A stretch of 60,906 nt of DNA from assembly GCA_934169575.1 (NCBI GenBank), contig CAKPOA010000008.1, positions 1 through 60,906 of the forward strand, written 5' to 3'. The stretch comes from an uncultured Clostridia bacterium (lineage in GTDB: Bacteria > Bacillota > Clostridia > TANB77 > CAG-508). Under the pieces are notes generated by a model that was not told the DNA's origin, did not search any database, and saw only the letters and a list, made by a program, of their open reading frames with translations. Both the position numbers and the translations under genes were made by a program. Below are positions 43,576-52,419 of this stretch, one piece after another (position 1 is the first letter of the stretch; every line of letters begins with the position of its first letter).

Positions 43576-45456
43576 TTATTCATAAAGTTGATACCAAGCT
43601 ATGTCTGCAAAATATCTATTGGATGCAAAAAATCCTTCTATGCTTTTCTCCACATCAGGACCGGTAGGATAATTTAAACTTTCCTTTATCTCCTCATACC
43701 AATCTTTTAAAGTATTATATTTTGTAAAATCTGTTCTTCCATCATCTATCCAAGCATTCCATACATCTTGTAAATCATTAAATTTTGTATCACTTGAAAT
43801 CACATCATTATTAATCATTTGATAATTATTAGCCTGTATAAATATTTCAGTTAATCTAGCCCATTTTCCTGTTTCATCTGTTGGTACACTATCTAATATA
43901 TCAAATGCTTTTAAAAATACAATAGACATATCTGTTGACAAAAATTCTTCTATATCTAAATAATTGTTTGAAAGCTCATTTTCAAAATATTCTTGCAATG
44001 AATTATAATTTGAATTTATATAACCAGCATTCTTTTCTGCATCAAATGTTTCTTGTAATGTTTTTAATCTAACATTTGCGGAAAGTCTACCTCCTGATAT
44101 TAAACTATAATTTGTTACCTTTATATACATATCTGTTAAAACTTTTTCCCTTTCTATTTCGTTTTCAGGAAGTGTACTTTTAAATTTTTCATATTGTTCG
44201 TTATATGTTACAAGATGTTTTCTTATACTTGAAGCATTTATTATAGTTATCTCATTAAACTGTTCATATGTTCCTTTATAATATACTTTTTTTAAATTAG
44301 GACAATCATAAAATCCTTCTATAGATTTAATGCTAGCTGGTAACACAATTTTTTTCAAATTATCACATCCTGATAATGCACTATCCTTTATTTCTGTCAC
44401 ACCGTCAGGGAATTCTATAGTCTTCAAGTTATCACATTCATGAAACATATAACTTCCAATTCCAGTTATTTTTTTAGGTAACTTTATATTCGTAAATTCT
44501 GAATAAATAAAAAAACCATCTGGAATTTCTGTTATATTTTCTGATAATATTATGTTTTTTTGAACTGATATTGAAGTTCCTCCATTTCTTACTGAATTTA
44601 CATTACAATTACCAGCATGTGATCCCCATTCAGACCCATAAATTTTAGTTACTGTATTCGGGTATATTATATTCTCTACATTAGGCAAATTTACTTCTAC
44701 ATCTAATTCGGTTTGTTCTGGATAATACACATTCTTAACCATTTGAATTAAATTTACTTCTGTTACTGTATACATTTCGCCTTCATATTCAACTTGATAT
44801 GGTATAATTAATGTATCAGTTAAAGTAAATTTTTCAGTTTGGTAATTTATACCATAATTTTTTTTATCACTATAATCATCCAAAATGCCATATAAATATT
44901 TTGATTTTATTCCTGTTATTCTAATCTTTTTTTCTGGCAAACTGCCAAAATCTCCAATTGAAGCAACTTTTGTATTATTTGCACCTGTTGTTGTTATTGG
45001 TTCATAGTTAAATAAATCATTTGGAGCTATCTGACTTTCGTCAATATCTGTAGAATATATTTTTCTTGTATCTTTCCCAACTGAAAAATCTATATCTACA
45101 TATACATTCACACCATCTTTAACAAATTTAATATTTGTTGGAAAAGTATCTCCTTCTGCTACAACATCATTTCTTGAATTATCTTTGTTTACCTGTTCTG
45201 CAACTTTTTCTGGAGTAATTCCATTATTACTTCCAAGCCCATCAATTTGCAATGATAAAATTGCTCTTTTTACTGCCTCTTCAGCACTTGCCTGTCCAAT
45301 TGTTGTTTTTGCATTTCCTGCCCTTTGTAAAATTCCGTCTTGTCCTGATATCATCATTATACTAATTCCTGCTAAAATAATTAAGACAATAATTGTGATA
45401 ATTAATGCTATTAATGTGATACCTTTCTCTTCACTTTTCTTCATAAACTTTTCCAT
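43576..45456 (-). CDS. Pilin-like surface protein with BspA-type LRR, module 2
   Basis: A 626-aa paralogue of the protein at 40358-42094. The N-terminal 100 residues and the 5' leader are nearly identical; the middle carries more LRR_5 repeats (TNIKLPKKITGIGSYMFHECDNLKTIEFPDGVTEIKDSALSGCDNLKKIVLP) and the C-terminal part again holds the repeated LTEIFIQANNYQMINNDVISSDTKFNDLQDVWN module. GGGGGAG lies 7 nt before ATG 45456. Divergence is concentrated in the LRR and spacer parts, as expected of surface antigens diversified after duplication. Confidence 0.8.
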   Translation of the reverse strand: MEKFMKKSEEKGITLIALIITIIVLIILAGISIMMISGQDGILQRAGNAKTTIGQASAEEAVKRAILSLQIDGLGSNNGITPEKVAEQVNKDNSRNDVVAEGDTFPTNIKFVKDGVNVYVDIDFSVGKDTRKIYSTDIDESQIAPNDLFNYEPITTTGANNTKVASIGDFGSLPEKKIRITGIKSKYLYGILDDYSDKKNYGINYQTEKFTLTDTLIIPYQVEYEGEMYTVTEVNLIQMVKNVYYPEQTELDVEVNLPNVENIIYPNTVTKIYGSEWGSHAGNCNVNSVRNGGTSISVQKNIILSENITEIPDGFFIYSEFTNIKLPKKITGIGSYMFHECDNLKTIEFPDGVTEIKDSALSGCDNLKKIVLPASIKSIEGFYDCPNLKKVYYKGTYEQFNEITIINASSIRKHLVTYNEQYEKFKSTLPENEIEREKVLTDMYIKVTNYSLISGGRLSANVRLKTLQETFDAEKNAGYINSNYNSLQEYFENELSNNYLDIEEFLSTDMSIVFLKAFDILDSVPTDETGKWARLTEIFIQANNYQMINNDVISSDTKFNDLQDVWNAWIDDGRTDFTKYNTLKDWYEEIKESLNYPTGPDVEKSIEGFFASNRYFADIAWYQLYE

Positions 45457-45538
45457 ATATCTTCTCCCCCTTTTTTTATCTATGTGCTTTTAAATATAGT
45501 TTGCACAGGTGGTTTAACCACTTTTGTTTTCTTGTCAC

Positions 45539-45613
45539 ATTTTATCATTTAATCTTTTTTCATGCAATCCCATTTTTCTTAAAAATATCGATATATATAT
45601 ATATATATATATA
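45539..45613 (-). promoter_or_regulatory. Promoter and (AT)11.5 tract of LRR gene 2
   Basis: -10 TAAAAT (complement of 45539-45544), 17-bp spacer, -35 TTGCAT (complement of 45562-45567), then the AT tract at 45591-45613. The stretch 45614-45760 that follows shows no gene. Confidence 0.75.
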
Positions 45614-45760
45614 CAGCCACAAGGGTTTCAGGGAATATTACAATTTTATGACATTTTTATTACAATTATATTAAATTCTTATATTTTTCATTTTCAATGT
45701 TAAAAGCATAGATTTGATATTTTATACAATTTTCTATATAAAAAACTTTTTAAAAAATAA

Positions 45761-45789
45761 TTGTATTCTACTCATAAATATGATATACT
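45761..45789 (+). promoter_or_regulatory. Promoter of the RelE-type operon
   Basis: TTGTAT, 17-bp spacer, extended TGA-TATACT. Confidence 0.75.
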
Positions 45790-45810
45790 ATTTTCGTAGG
45801 AGGTGATATT

Positions 45811-46023
45811 ATGCCAAGTGTAAAACAACGAATGCTAGATATAGTAGATTCTGTTCCTGAAAATTTCTTTGAAGGATTAAAGCCAACAGAAATGGTTTTT
45901 AAGCTCATGTTTGAATATATAGACAGATATGGTGAAGATGAAACCACTATCCTTCCTGGTACAAATAAGCATTTAAATTATGAATTTCTAAAAGAAATTT
46001 TAGAAGATAAAAATCCAAGTTAG
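45811..46023 (+). CDS. Small unknown protein, first gene of the RelE-type operon
   Basis: A 70-aa acidic helical protein (MPSVKQRMLDIVDSVPENFFEGLKP, then MVFKLMFEYIDRYGEDE). A perfect AGGAGGTGA lies 6 nt before the ATG. No family recognised. It is 11 nt upstream of the antitoxin-sized gene and shares its promoter, so it may be the DNA-binding part of a split antitoxin or a third component. Confidence 0.65.
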   Translation: MPSVKQRMLDIVDSVPENFFEGLKPTEMVFKLMFEYIDRYGEDETTILPGTNKHLNYEFLKEILEDKNPS

Positions 46024-46034
46024 GAGGTAAAAAT

Positions 46035-46217
46035 ATGGATTTTATTAAAACAACTTTAAATCAAGTAAATACACAAGAAAACACTTTATATGACTTCATA
46101 TATACATTGTTTTTTTATTCACAAATAATAGAAAGTGAACATGAAATAGAAAAAGGTGAAGTCTGTACATTAGAAGAGTTAAGAAAATATATTGACGAAT
46201 TAGAGGTGAATACTTGA
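46035..46217 (+). CDS. Probable antitoxin of the RelE-type system
   Basis: A 60-aa acidic protein ending CTLEELRKYIDELEVNT, with AGGAGGTAAAAAT before its ATG. Its stop overlaps the toxin start (TTGA), the usual antitoxin-toxin coupling. Size and acidic, helical C-terminus fit a toxin-wrapping antitoxin, but there is no sequence match to a named family. Confidence 0.6.
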   Translation: MDFIKTTLNQVNTQENTLYDFIYTLFFYSQIIESEHEIEKGEVCTLEELRKYIDELEVNT

Positions 46218-46555
46218 AAATAATAATATCAAACAATTCCAAATTGTCAATAAAAAACATCTTTAATTTCTCGTCAAATATTTCTACAAAATATGCTAAT
46301 AAAGTCATTAATAATATTTACTCAACTATTGATTCAATAAAATTTATGCCGTATATAGGCAGATATGTTCCTGAAATACCTTTAAAAAGCTTTCGTGAAC
46401 GACTCTCAGAAAATTATAGAATTATATACTTTATTTCAGAATTTGATCAAACAGTTTATATCAAATATATTATTAGCTCTAAGCAAAATAGCAATTTCTT
46501 TTTTAAAGTTCATAAAAAAGAATTGTATGATTTTTTCAATAAATTTTTTAATTAA
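46214..46555 (+). CDS. RelE/ParE-superfamily toxin
   Basis: A 113-aa basic protein starting at TTG 46214 with AGAGGTG upstream. The pattern KLSIKNIFNFSSNISTKYANKVINNIYSTIDSIKFMPYIGRYVP, then FRERLSENYRIIYFISEFDQTVYIKYIISSKQN, is that of ParE/RelE toxins (helical hairpin then the YRIIY strand and a catalytic-type sheet). RelE enzymes cut mRNA on ribosomes; ParE acts on gyrase, and sequence alone does not decide. Downstream terminator at 46.6 kb. Confidence 0.8.
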   Translation: MKIIISNNSKLSIKNIFNFSSNISTKYANKVINNIYSTIDSIKFMPYIGRYVPEIPLKSFRERLSENYRIIYFISEFDQTVYIKYIISSKQNSNFFFKVHKKELYDFFNKFFN

Positions 46556-46571
46556 TTTAAGTTTCTAAAGA

Positions 46572-46643
46572 TTTTTAATAATTGTAAATTTTTCATAAAT
46601 AAAACACTAACAATTATGTTTCTATAATTATTAGTGTTTTATT
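46572..46643. terminator. Repeat plus terminator after toxin gene
   Basis: Same 30-bp repeat and AACACTAACAATTATG .. TATAATTATTAGTGTT stem as at 43.4 kb; it also faces the 3' end of LRR gene 3. Confidence 0.75.
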
Positions 46644-46663
46644 TTTTGTTAATCAATCTTAAT

Positions 46664-48346
46664 TTAATCCGTGTTTTCTTCAGATTTATGTTTAGCTATT
46701 GCTAGAAAGTCCCCCGCCATAAAAGCTTCTATGCTAGAATAATATCCTGTCGGTTCTATTTCACTTTCATAAAATTCTTTTAATGTATTATATTTTGTAT
46801 TATCAGGTCTCCCTGCATCTTTCCAAGCACTCCATACATCTTGTAAACTAGTAAATTTTGTATCATTTGAAATCTCTCCATTAGCTATCATTTGATAATT
46901 CTCACCTTGTATAAATATTTCTGTTAATTTATCCCATTTTTCATTTTCATTTGTTTGCATATTAAATTTATTTATTTCTTCCACAATTATATCAAAATCA
47001 TTTCCCATATTATACCAAATTCCAAAATATTGGTCATAATATTTTTCTACACTTATTAAAACCCTATCCACAAAATAATCTTTAAATGTTTTATATCCTG
47101 TGCATTCTTCTATACTTGTATACATTTTATCCTTATCAAAGCGACCATACATATAATTATTAGCTTTGATAAATACTTTTTCTAATTCTTTTAGTTTTTC
47201 TTCTTCATCTGATGTAAATTCTTTTTTGTTTTTTTCAAAAGTATTTATATCATAATTATAATTTACTTTTACATCATAATCAATAGCTCCATTTTCTTTT
47301 ATTATATTATCCCATTGTTCTTTAGTTCCCATATAATTTATCGTAGTTCCAGTGCCATCAAATGCCTTTTCTGAAATTTTAATTACACTAGTTGGAATAA
47401 TTATTGTTTGGGCTTGTGTGTTTTGAAAAAAGAAACTTGGAATTTCTTCTAATGATGATGGCAAAATGACACATTTTTGTATGCAAAAGTCCCCTGTATT
47501 TCTTCCGCTCATTAGACCATTTCTATAATTAGAATTAAAACCTAATTTAGTCACAGTATTTGGATATATAATATACCCAATATTAGGTAAGGTTACATTT
47601 CTTGTTTTATTATAATCATCAACAACTTGTGTTGTTAAATCAACTTCAGTTACTGTATACATTTCACCTTCATATTCAACTTGAGATGGTATAACTAATG
47701 TATCTGTTAACACAAAATTATTATTCTTATATGTTATTCCATAAAATCCATTTTCTAATCCTCCACTACTCTGCTTATTTAAATATTTTTCTTTTATGCC
47801 TGTTATCTTAATTTTCTTTTTAGGTAAATTATCCAAACTATTTGTTGATGCTATTTTGGTATTATTTGCACCTGTTGTTGTTATTGGTTCATAGTCAAAT
47901 AAATCATTTGGTGCTATTTGACTTTCACTAATATTATCAATAGGATATAATCCTGGAGCTACTGTATCATTATGCTCTCCTATAGTTAAATCCAAATTCA
48001 CATACACATCTATCCCATTTTTAACAAATTTAATATTTGTTGGAAAAGTATCTCCCTCTGCTACAACATCACTCCTTGAATTATCTTTGTTTACTTGTTC
48101 AGCAACTTTTGCTGGAGTAATTCCATTATTGCTTCCTTTTCCATCAATTTGCAATGATAAAATTGCTCTTTTTACTGCCTCTTCAGCACTTGCCTGTCCA
48201 ATTGTTGTTTTTGCATTTCCTGCTCTTTGTAAAATTCCATCTTGTCCTGATATCATCATTATACTAATTCCTGCTAAAATAATTAAAACAATGATTGTGA
48301 TAATTAATGCTATTAATGTGATACCATTTTGTCCATTTTTTTCCAT
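46664..48346 (-). CDS. Pilin-like surface protein with LRR-like middle, module 3
   Basis: A 560-aa paralogue with the same prepilin-type N-terminus (NGQNGITLIALI) and near-identical first 110 residues; the LRR part is reduced (LEEIPSFFFQNTQAQTIIIPTSVIKISEKAFDGTG) and the C-terminal repeat is present once in clear form (KLTEIFIQGENYQMIANGEISNDTKFTSLQDVWSAWKDAGRPDNTKYNTLKEFYESE) after a variant copy. GGGGGAG lies 7 nt before ATG 48346. The short AT tract upstream (4.5 units) sets it apart from its paralogues. Confidence 0.8.
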   Translation of the reverse strand: MEKNGQNGITLIALIITIIVLIILAGISIMMISGQDGILQRAGNAKTTIGQASAEEAVKRAILSLQIDGKGSNNGITPAKVAEQVNKDNSRSDVVAEGDTFPTNIKFVKNGIDVYVNLDLTIGEHNDTVAPGLYPIDNISESQIAPNDLFDYEPITTTGANNTKIASTNSLDNLPKKKIKITGIKEKYLNKQSSGGLENGFYGITYKNNNFVLTDTLVIPSQVEYEGEMYTVTEVDLTTQVVDDYNKTRNVTLPNIGYIIYPNTVTKLGFNSNYRNGLMSGRNTGDFCIQKCVILPSSLEEIPSFFFQNTQAQTIIIPTSVIKISEKAFDGTGTTINYMGTKEQWDNIIKENGAIDYDVKVNYNYDINTFEKNKKEFTSDEEEKLKELEKVFIKANNYMYGRFDKDKMYTSIEECTGYKTFKDYFVDRVLISVEKYYDQYFGIWYNMGNDFDIIVEEINKFNMQTNENEKWDKLTEIFIQGENYQMIANGEISNDTKFTSLQDVWSAWKDAGRPDNTKYNTLKEFYESEIEPTGYYSSIEAFMAGDFLAIAKHKSEENTD

Positions 48347-48427
48347 ATATCTTCTCCCCCTTTTTTATCTTTGTGCTTTTAAATATAGTTTGCACAGGTG
48401 GTTTAACCACTTTTGTTTTCTTGACAT

Positions 48428-48488
48428 ATTTTATCATTTAATATTTTTTCGTGCAATACTATTTTTATTAAAAATATCGATATATATA
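48428..48488 (-). promoter_or_regulatory. Promoter and short (AT)4.5 tract of LRR gene 3
   Basis: -10 TAAAAT (complement of 48428-48433), 17 bp, -35 TTGCAC (complement of 48451-48456), tract at 48480-48488 followed by CACAGCCACAAGGG. Confidence 0.7.
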
Positions 48489-48632
48489 CACAGCCACAAG
48501 GGTTTCAGAAATTATTACTTTTTTATTACAACTTTATGACATTTTTGTTACATTTTAACTTTTTTCACCAAGCCTAATATTTATTTTAAAAACGGGCAAA
48601 ATATTATCAACTATATTTTAAAGGAGAGAAAA

Positions 48633-48914
48633 GTGTTAGTAACAGCAAAATTTCATAGTCCCAAAAAAGGAGAGATAAATAAATTTTTAAGTGAATTTTA
48701 TGATTTAGATTTAATGATTCAGGATAAACTTGTTTTTGAAAAAAAATATAATAATCCTATTGAATTGTCTGATATTATAGGAGTATATATAGATAATAAA
48801 GAAAAATTTGATTTACATTTGTGGGTTTGTTTAGATAAAAATGTATTTATTTATGTAACAGATCTAAATGCCAATGAAATTATAAAATATTTATTTGAAA
48901 GATATCCTTATTAA
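48633..48914 (+). CDS. Small protein of unknown function
   Basis: A 93-aa protein starting at GTG 48633 with AAAGGAGAG upstream. It has no membrane segment or motif I recognise; the core IIGVYIDNKEKFDLHLWVCLDKNVFIYVTDLNANEIIKYLFERYP suggests a small alpha/beta fold. It stands alone on the plus strand between the last LRR module and mobile element copy E. Confidence 0.6.
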   Translation: MLVTAKFHSPKKGEINKFLSEFYDLDLMIQDKLVFEKKYNNPIELSDIIGVYIDNKEKFDLHLWVCLDKNVFIYVTDLNANEIIKYLFERYPY

Positions 48915-48929
48915 AAAAGTGCAAATAAT

Positions 48930-49131
48930 TATTCTAAGTCAACTAAATTAAATATATTTATATTGTATTATTTTTAGAATACTGCGCAAGCGACCAAACG
49001 AGCAGGGCGAGTGCGATTGGAGCAATTTTCATTATATTATCTTTTAATATGGAAATTGCGACTGCAAAGTATGAAAAAATAATACAATATAAATATCAAG
49101 TTTAAATTATTTTTAGATTGACTTGTAATAA
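48930..49131 (+). mobile_element. Palindromic mobile element, copy E
   Basis: Arms ATATTTATATTGTATTATTT and AATAATACAATATAAATAT, core ACTGCGCAAGCGACC .. GAGTGCGATTGGAGC .. GCGACTGC in the same orientation. The ends (ATTCTAAGTCAAC / GATTGACTTGTAATA) have drifted. Between two convergent genes. Confidence 0.8.
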
Positions 49132-49145
49132 TCAATGCACTTTTT

Positions 49146-49727
49146 TTAATTATCTTTTTCTTCCTGATTATTTTCATTAGAACAATTACATTCAGATTTT
49201 TCTTCATTTGTATTTTCTTCTGAACAATCACATTCAGGTTGTTCTTTATCATCATTACAATTGCATTCTGCATTTTCTTTACATTCACATTCAGCATCTT
49301 TATTTGAGCAACAATTTTCTTCTTCAACAACTTCAACTTCTTGAGCTTCTGGTTCTTTTATTTCTGGTTGTTCAGCTCCGCAGTTTGGGCAGAATTTTGC
49401 AGAAACATCAATTTCATTTTTACAATTTGCACATTGTTTTATATCTGATAATTCTAATTTTTGTCTTTCAAATTCTTTTATTTCATTTGATAATTCATCA
49501 ATTCTTTCAAGTTCTTCTTTTATGTCATCTTTTATACATAGATTTCCATCAAGTGTATATTTTTGATAAACCTTTTTTCCTATTTCTGTGTATATATCTT
49601 TAATCTTAGATTTATTATCACTTATTTTTAATTTTAATTTTGTTTCACTTGCTAATTTGTTTGTTTTTTCAGCTGCAGATTTATATGTTTCTGAAGCCTT
49701 CTTACCTAATTTTTCAAAAAATTCCAT
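49146..49727 (-). CDS. Zinc-ribbon protein with Cys-rich acidic tail
   Basis: A 193-aa soluble protein: a helical N-terminal part (residues 1-95, KLGKKASETYKSAAEKTNK, coiled-coil-like), a C4 zinc ribbon (CANCKNEIDVSAKFCPNCGAEQ, residues 98-118), and a C-terminal tail of about 70 residues with at least six CxC or CxCx-type pairs among Glu/Asp/Asn (NCCSNKD, ECECKEN, ECNCNDD, ECDCSEE, ECNCSNE). The tail could bind metals; function unknown. Confidence 0.7.
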   Translation of the reverse strand: MEFFEKLGKKASETYKSAAEKTNKLASETKLKLKISDNKSKIKDIYTEIGKKVYQKYTLDGNLCIKDDIKEELERIDELSNEIKEFERQKLELSDIKQCANCKNEIDVSAKFCPNCGAEQPEIKEPEAQEVEVVEEENCCSNKDAECECKENAECNCNDDKEQPECDCSEENTNEEKSECNCSNENNQEEKDN

Positions 49728-49826
49728 ATTTTATCACATTCCTTCCATAAAACACATTCTTTAAAATAGTGCTTCCATTTTTTCTTATATATATTATATT
49801 AAAATATAAGCAAATTATACAAAAAT

Positions 49827-50819
49827 CTAATCTTCACACTTTTTTTCTCTTGTCATCAATATTTCAACAGCTTTATGAGGATCTAAATTATTATATAGAA
49901 TATCATAAACTGTATTAACTATTGGCATTGATAAATTATATTTGTCACTTAAAATTTTGGCAACCTCAATATTATCAATACTTTCAATTGTCATTCCCAC
50001 TTCTTTTTTAGTTTCTTCAATTGTTTTTCCTTGACCTATTAAAAATCCAGCTTTTCTATTTCTACTATGTTCACTCAAACAAGTAACTATTAAATCACCT
50101 AAACCACTTAATCCATAAAGTGTATTACTTTCTGCTCCTAATTTTATTCCAAGTCTTCTTATTTCAGTTAAACCTCTTGTAATTAAAGCTGCAAAAGTAT
50201 TATCACCATAACCTAAACCTGCTGCAACACCTGTACAAAAAGCTATTATATTTTTTAAAGCTCCTCCTAGTTCTACGCCTTTTATATCATCAGATGTATA
50301 AATTCTTAATTTGTTATTCATAAAAATCTCTTGAACCATATCTTGTATTTTTTTATCTTTTGAACCTATAACAAGAACTGTTGGTATTGCAATAGATACT
50401 TCTTCAGCATGGCTTGGCCCAGATAATGCACCAATTCTTGCATCTGGCATTTCTTCTTTAATTACTTCATCTAAAGTATATACTGTTTCTTTTTCTATTC
50501 CTTTAGAGCAAATTATAATTGGTTGATTTTTACAATCAACATATTTTTTATAATTTCTAACAGTTTCTCTTGTTGCTTTTGATGGTGTAACATGTAATAT
50601 AAGATCTGCACCATTTATTACAGGTTCAAATTCTGTAAAACATTCTATATTTTCTGGAAGAATTACATTTGGTAAAAATACACATTTTTTTTCTTCATTT
50701 ATTTTCTTTGCTTCATCTTCATTATATGACCACATTTTAACTTCATGTCCCATATTTGTTAAATGAATTGCAAGTGCAACTCCCCAACTTCCACTACCTA
50801 TTATTGCTATTTTTTTCAT
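49827..50819 (-). CDS. gpsA: Glycerol-3-phosphate dehydrogenase [NAD(P)+]
   Basis: A 330-aa enzyme: Rossmann start IAIIGSGSWGVALAIHLTNMGHEV, SKGIEKETVYTLDEVI, GALSGPSHAEEVS, and the catalytic GVELGGALKNIIAFCTGVAAGLGYGDNTFAALITRGL. It makes glycerol-3-phosphate for phospholipids. It follows plsY by 18 nt, the next pathway gene, in one operon. Confidence 0.96.
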   Translation of the reverse strand: MKKIAIIGSGSWGVALAIHLTNMGHEVKMWSYNEDEAKKINEEKKCVFLPNVILPENIECFTEFEPVINGADLILHVTPSKATRETVRNYKKYVDCKNQPIIICSKGIEKETVYTLDEVIKEEMPDARIGALSGPSHAEEVSIAIPTVLVIGSKDKKIQDMVQEIFMNNKLRIYTSDDIKGVELGGALKNIIAFCTGVAAGLGYGDNTFAALITRGLTEIRRLGIKLGAESNTLYGLSGLGDLIVTCLSEHSRNRKAGFLIGQGKTIEETKKEVGMTIESIDNIEVAKILSDKYNLSMPIVNTVYDILYNNLDPHKAVEILMTREKKCED

Positions 50820-50837
50820 TATATCAGTACCTTTCTG

Positions 50838-51470
50838 CTATTTTTTTAATTCAATTTTGTTTTCTGTTCCATTCATTATTCTTTTAATATTTTCTCTATG
50901 ATTAAATATAACTATCAAAGCTAATATTAAACTATATATAAAATATTTCATTCCAGATGCTGCAACTACGAAATTATCATTCATAAATAATGTTAATACT
51001 GGAAATAATATTGCTGCACCAACAGCTCCCATAGAAACCATTCTACTTGCAATAATTATTACTAATGCAAATACTAAACATATTAGCCCAATTTCCCAAT
51101 TGCTCATTAATAACACACCTAATGCTGTTGCAACTCCTTTTCCACCTTTGAATTCAAAAAATATAGGGAATGTATGTCCTAATATAACAAATATACCTGC
51201 TAATTGTACTAATAGTGCCCTATCTATATTTTTCACAATATTTCCGATTAATAAAGCTACTAAAATTGCTATTACACCTTTCAAAATATCACATATTAAA
51301 GTAAGTAAAGCTGCTTTTAATCCTATTGTTCTTAAAACATTTGTTGAACCTGCATTTCCGCTTCCTTCTTGTCTTACATCAATTCCTGCCATTTTTCTTC
51401 CAATTATTACCGAAAAATTTATACTACCAATAAAATATGCTATTACAGCCATAATTATATATGTTGCCAT
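50838..51470 (-). CDS. plsY: Glycerol-3-phosphate acyltransferase PlsY
   Basis: A 210-aa protein with about seven hydrophobic helices and the family motifs IGSINFSVIIGRK, GSGNAGSTNVLR, HTFPIFFEFKGGKGVATALG. It transfers an acyl group from acyl phosphate to glycerol-3-phosphate. Upstream of gpsA in the same unit. Confidence 0.95.
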   Translation of the reverse strand: MATYIIMAVIAYFIGSINFSVIIGRKMAGIDVRQEGSGNAGSTNVLRTIGLKAALLTLICDILKGVIAILVALLIGNIVKNIDRALLVQLAGIFVILGHTFPIFFEFKGGKGVATALGVLLMSNWEIGLICLVFALVIIIASRMVSMGAVGAAILFPVLTLFMNDNFVVAASGMKYFIYSLILALIVIFNHRENIKRIMNGTENKIELKK

Positions 51471-51482
51471 ATCTATCCCTCC

Positions 51483-52091
51483 TTAATTAATTGTTACTAT
51501 TATATATACATCATCTGATGCAAATGTTTCATCATTTAGTTCACCATTATATGTTACCCAATATAAATGGTTTTCAAAATTATATTCTGCTATACTATCA
51601 TATTTTTTAAATTTAATTATTCTACCTTCTTCACTTGAATATTTATCTCTTGTACTATCTGTAACTACAGTTACTTCTTTTGTTTGGCTATCATAAAATA
51701 AATCTGTTAAAAAAAGATCTCCCTCAATAGTATTTTGTCCAACTCTTATAAATGCATCTTCATCGTTTTTATATTTTTCCATAAATTCGTTATACAAATA
51801 ATCATTATGAACCATTGCTCCTACTATAAAGCAATTATCTTGTTGAGCTGCCTGACTATCATAATTTTCACTTAAATCTCTAATATCTTTATAATTTTTA
51901 GCTACATCACTTTTATAAATTTTATCTAATTCATCAATAGGATAATCTGTTGATATTACTTTTGAATTATCATGTTTATGTATTGTCTCTTCACTTTCAT
52001 TTTTCTTGTTTTTTATATTTACTCCTGCAATTATTCCTATTATTATCACTAAAATTATTGCAATTATTATTATTAATTTTTTCTTGTCCAT
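51483..52091 (-). CDS. DUF4362-like membrane-anchored protein
   Basis: A 202-aa protein with an N-terminal helix (residues 3-24), a Lys/Asn/Glu-rich linker, and a domain with DNCFIVGAMVHNDYLYNEFMEKYKNDEDAFIRVGQNTIEGDLFLTDLFYD and STRDKYSSEEGRIIKFKKYDSIAEY that matches DUF4362. Function unknown. It lies 12 nt upstream of plsY. Confidence 0.7.
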   Translation of the reverse strand: MDKKKLIIIIAIILVIIIGIIAGVNIKNKKNESEETIHKHDNSKVISTDYPIDELDKIYKSDVAKNYKDIRDLSENYDSQAAQQDNCFIVGAMVHNDYLYNEFMEKYKNDEDAFIRVGQNTIEGDLFLTDLFYDSQTKEVTVVTDSTRDKYSSEEGRIIKFKKYDSIAEYNFENHLYWVTYNGELNDETFASDDVYIIVTIN

Positions 52092-52192
52092 GTCTTTCCT
52101 CCTTCGATTTTTCTTATTGTATAAATTATATCAATTTTTAATCAATTGTCAATAGTTTTTTTTGATTTTTACAAATAAATATGTTATACTAT

Positions 52193-52394
52193 TTTACAGG
52201 TCAGCAATTTTAAATTTATTATCTAAATATGTGTGTAGAATTATTTATGAAATACTGCGCAAGCGACCAAACGAATGAAATGAGTGCGATTGGAGCAATT
52301 TTCATTATATTAAATTTAAAATATGGAAATTGCGACTGCAAAGTATGAAAAAATAATTCTACACACATATCTAGGTTGAAACTGACTAAGTAAT
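52193..52394 (+). mobile_element. Palindromic mobile element, copy F
   Basis: Arms ATATGTGTGTAGAATTATTT and AATAATTCTACACACATAT, core as in the other copies. It fills the divergent intergenic region between 52091 (minus) and 52420 (plus), so any promoter for the plus-strand uvrB unit would have to lie in or after it. Left terminus TTACAGGTCAGC and right GACTAAGTAAT. Confidence 0.82.
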
Positions 52395-52419
52395 ATAAAA
52401 AATGTGAAAGGGTGATACT

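Noticed and set aside
49037..49336. 99-aa minus frame overlapping the zinc-ribbon gene
   Set aside because: Out-of-frame shadow of the Cys-rich tail extended into mobile element copy E.
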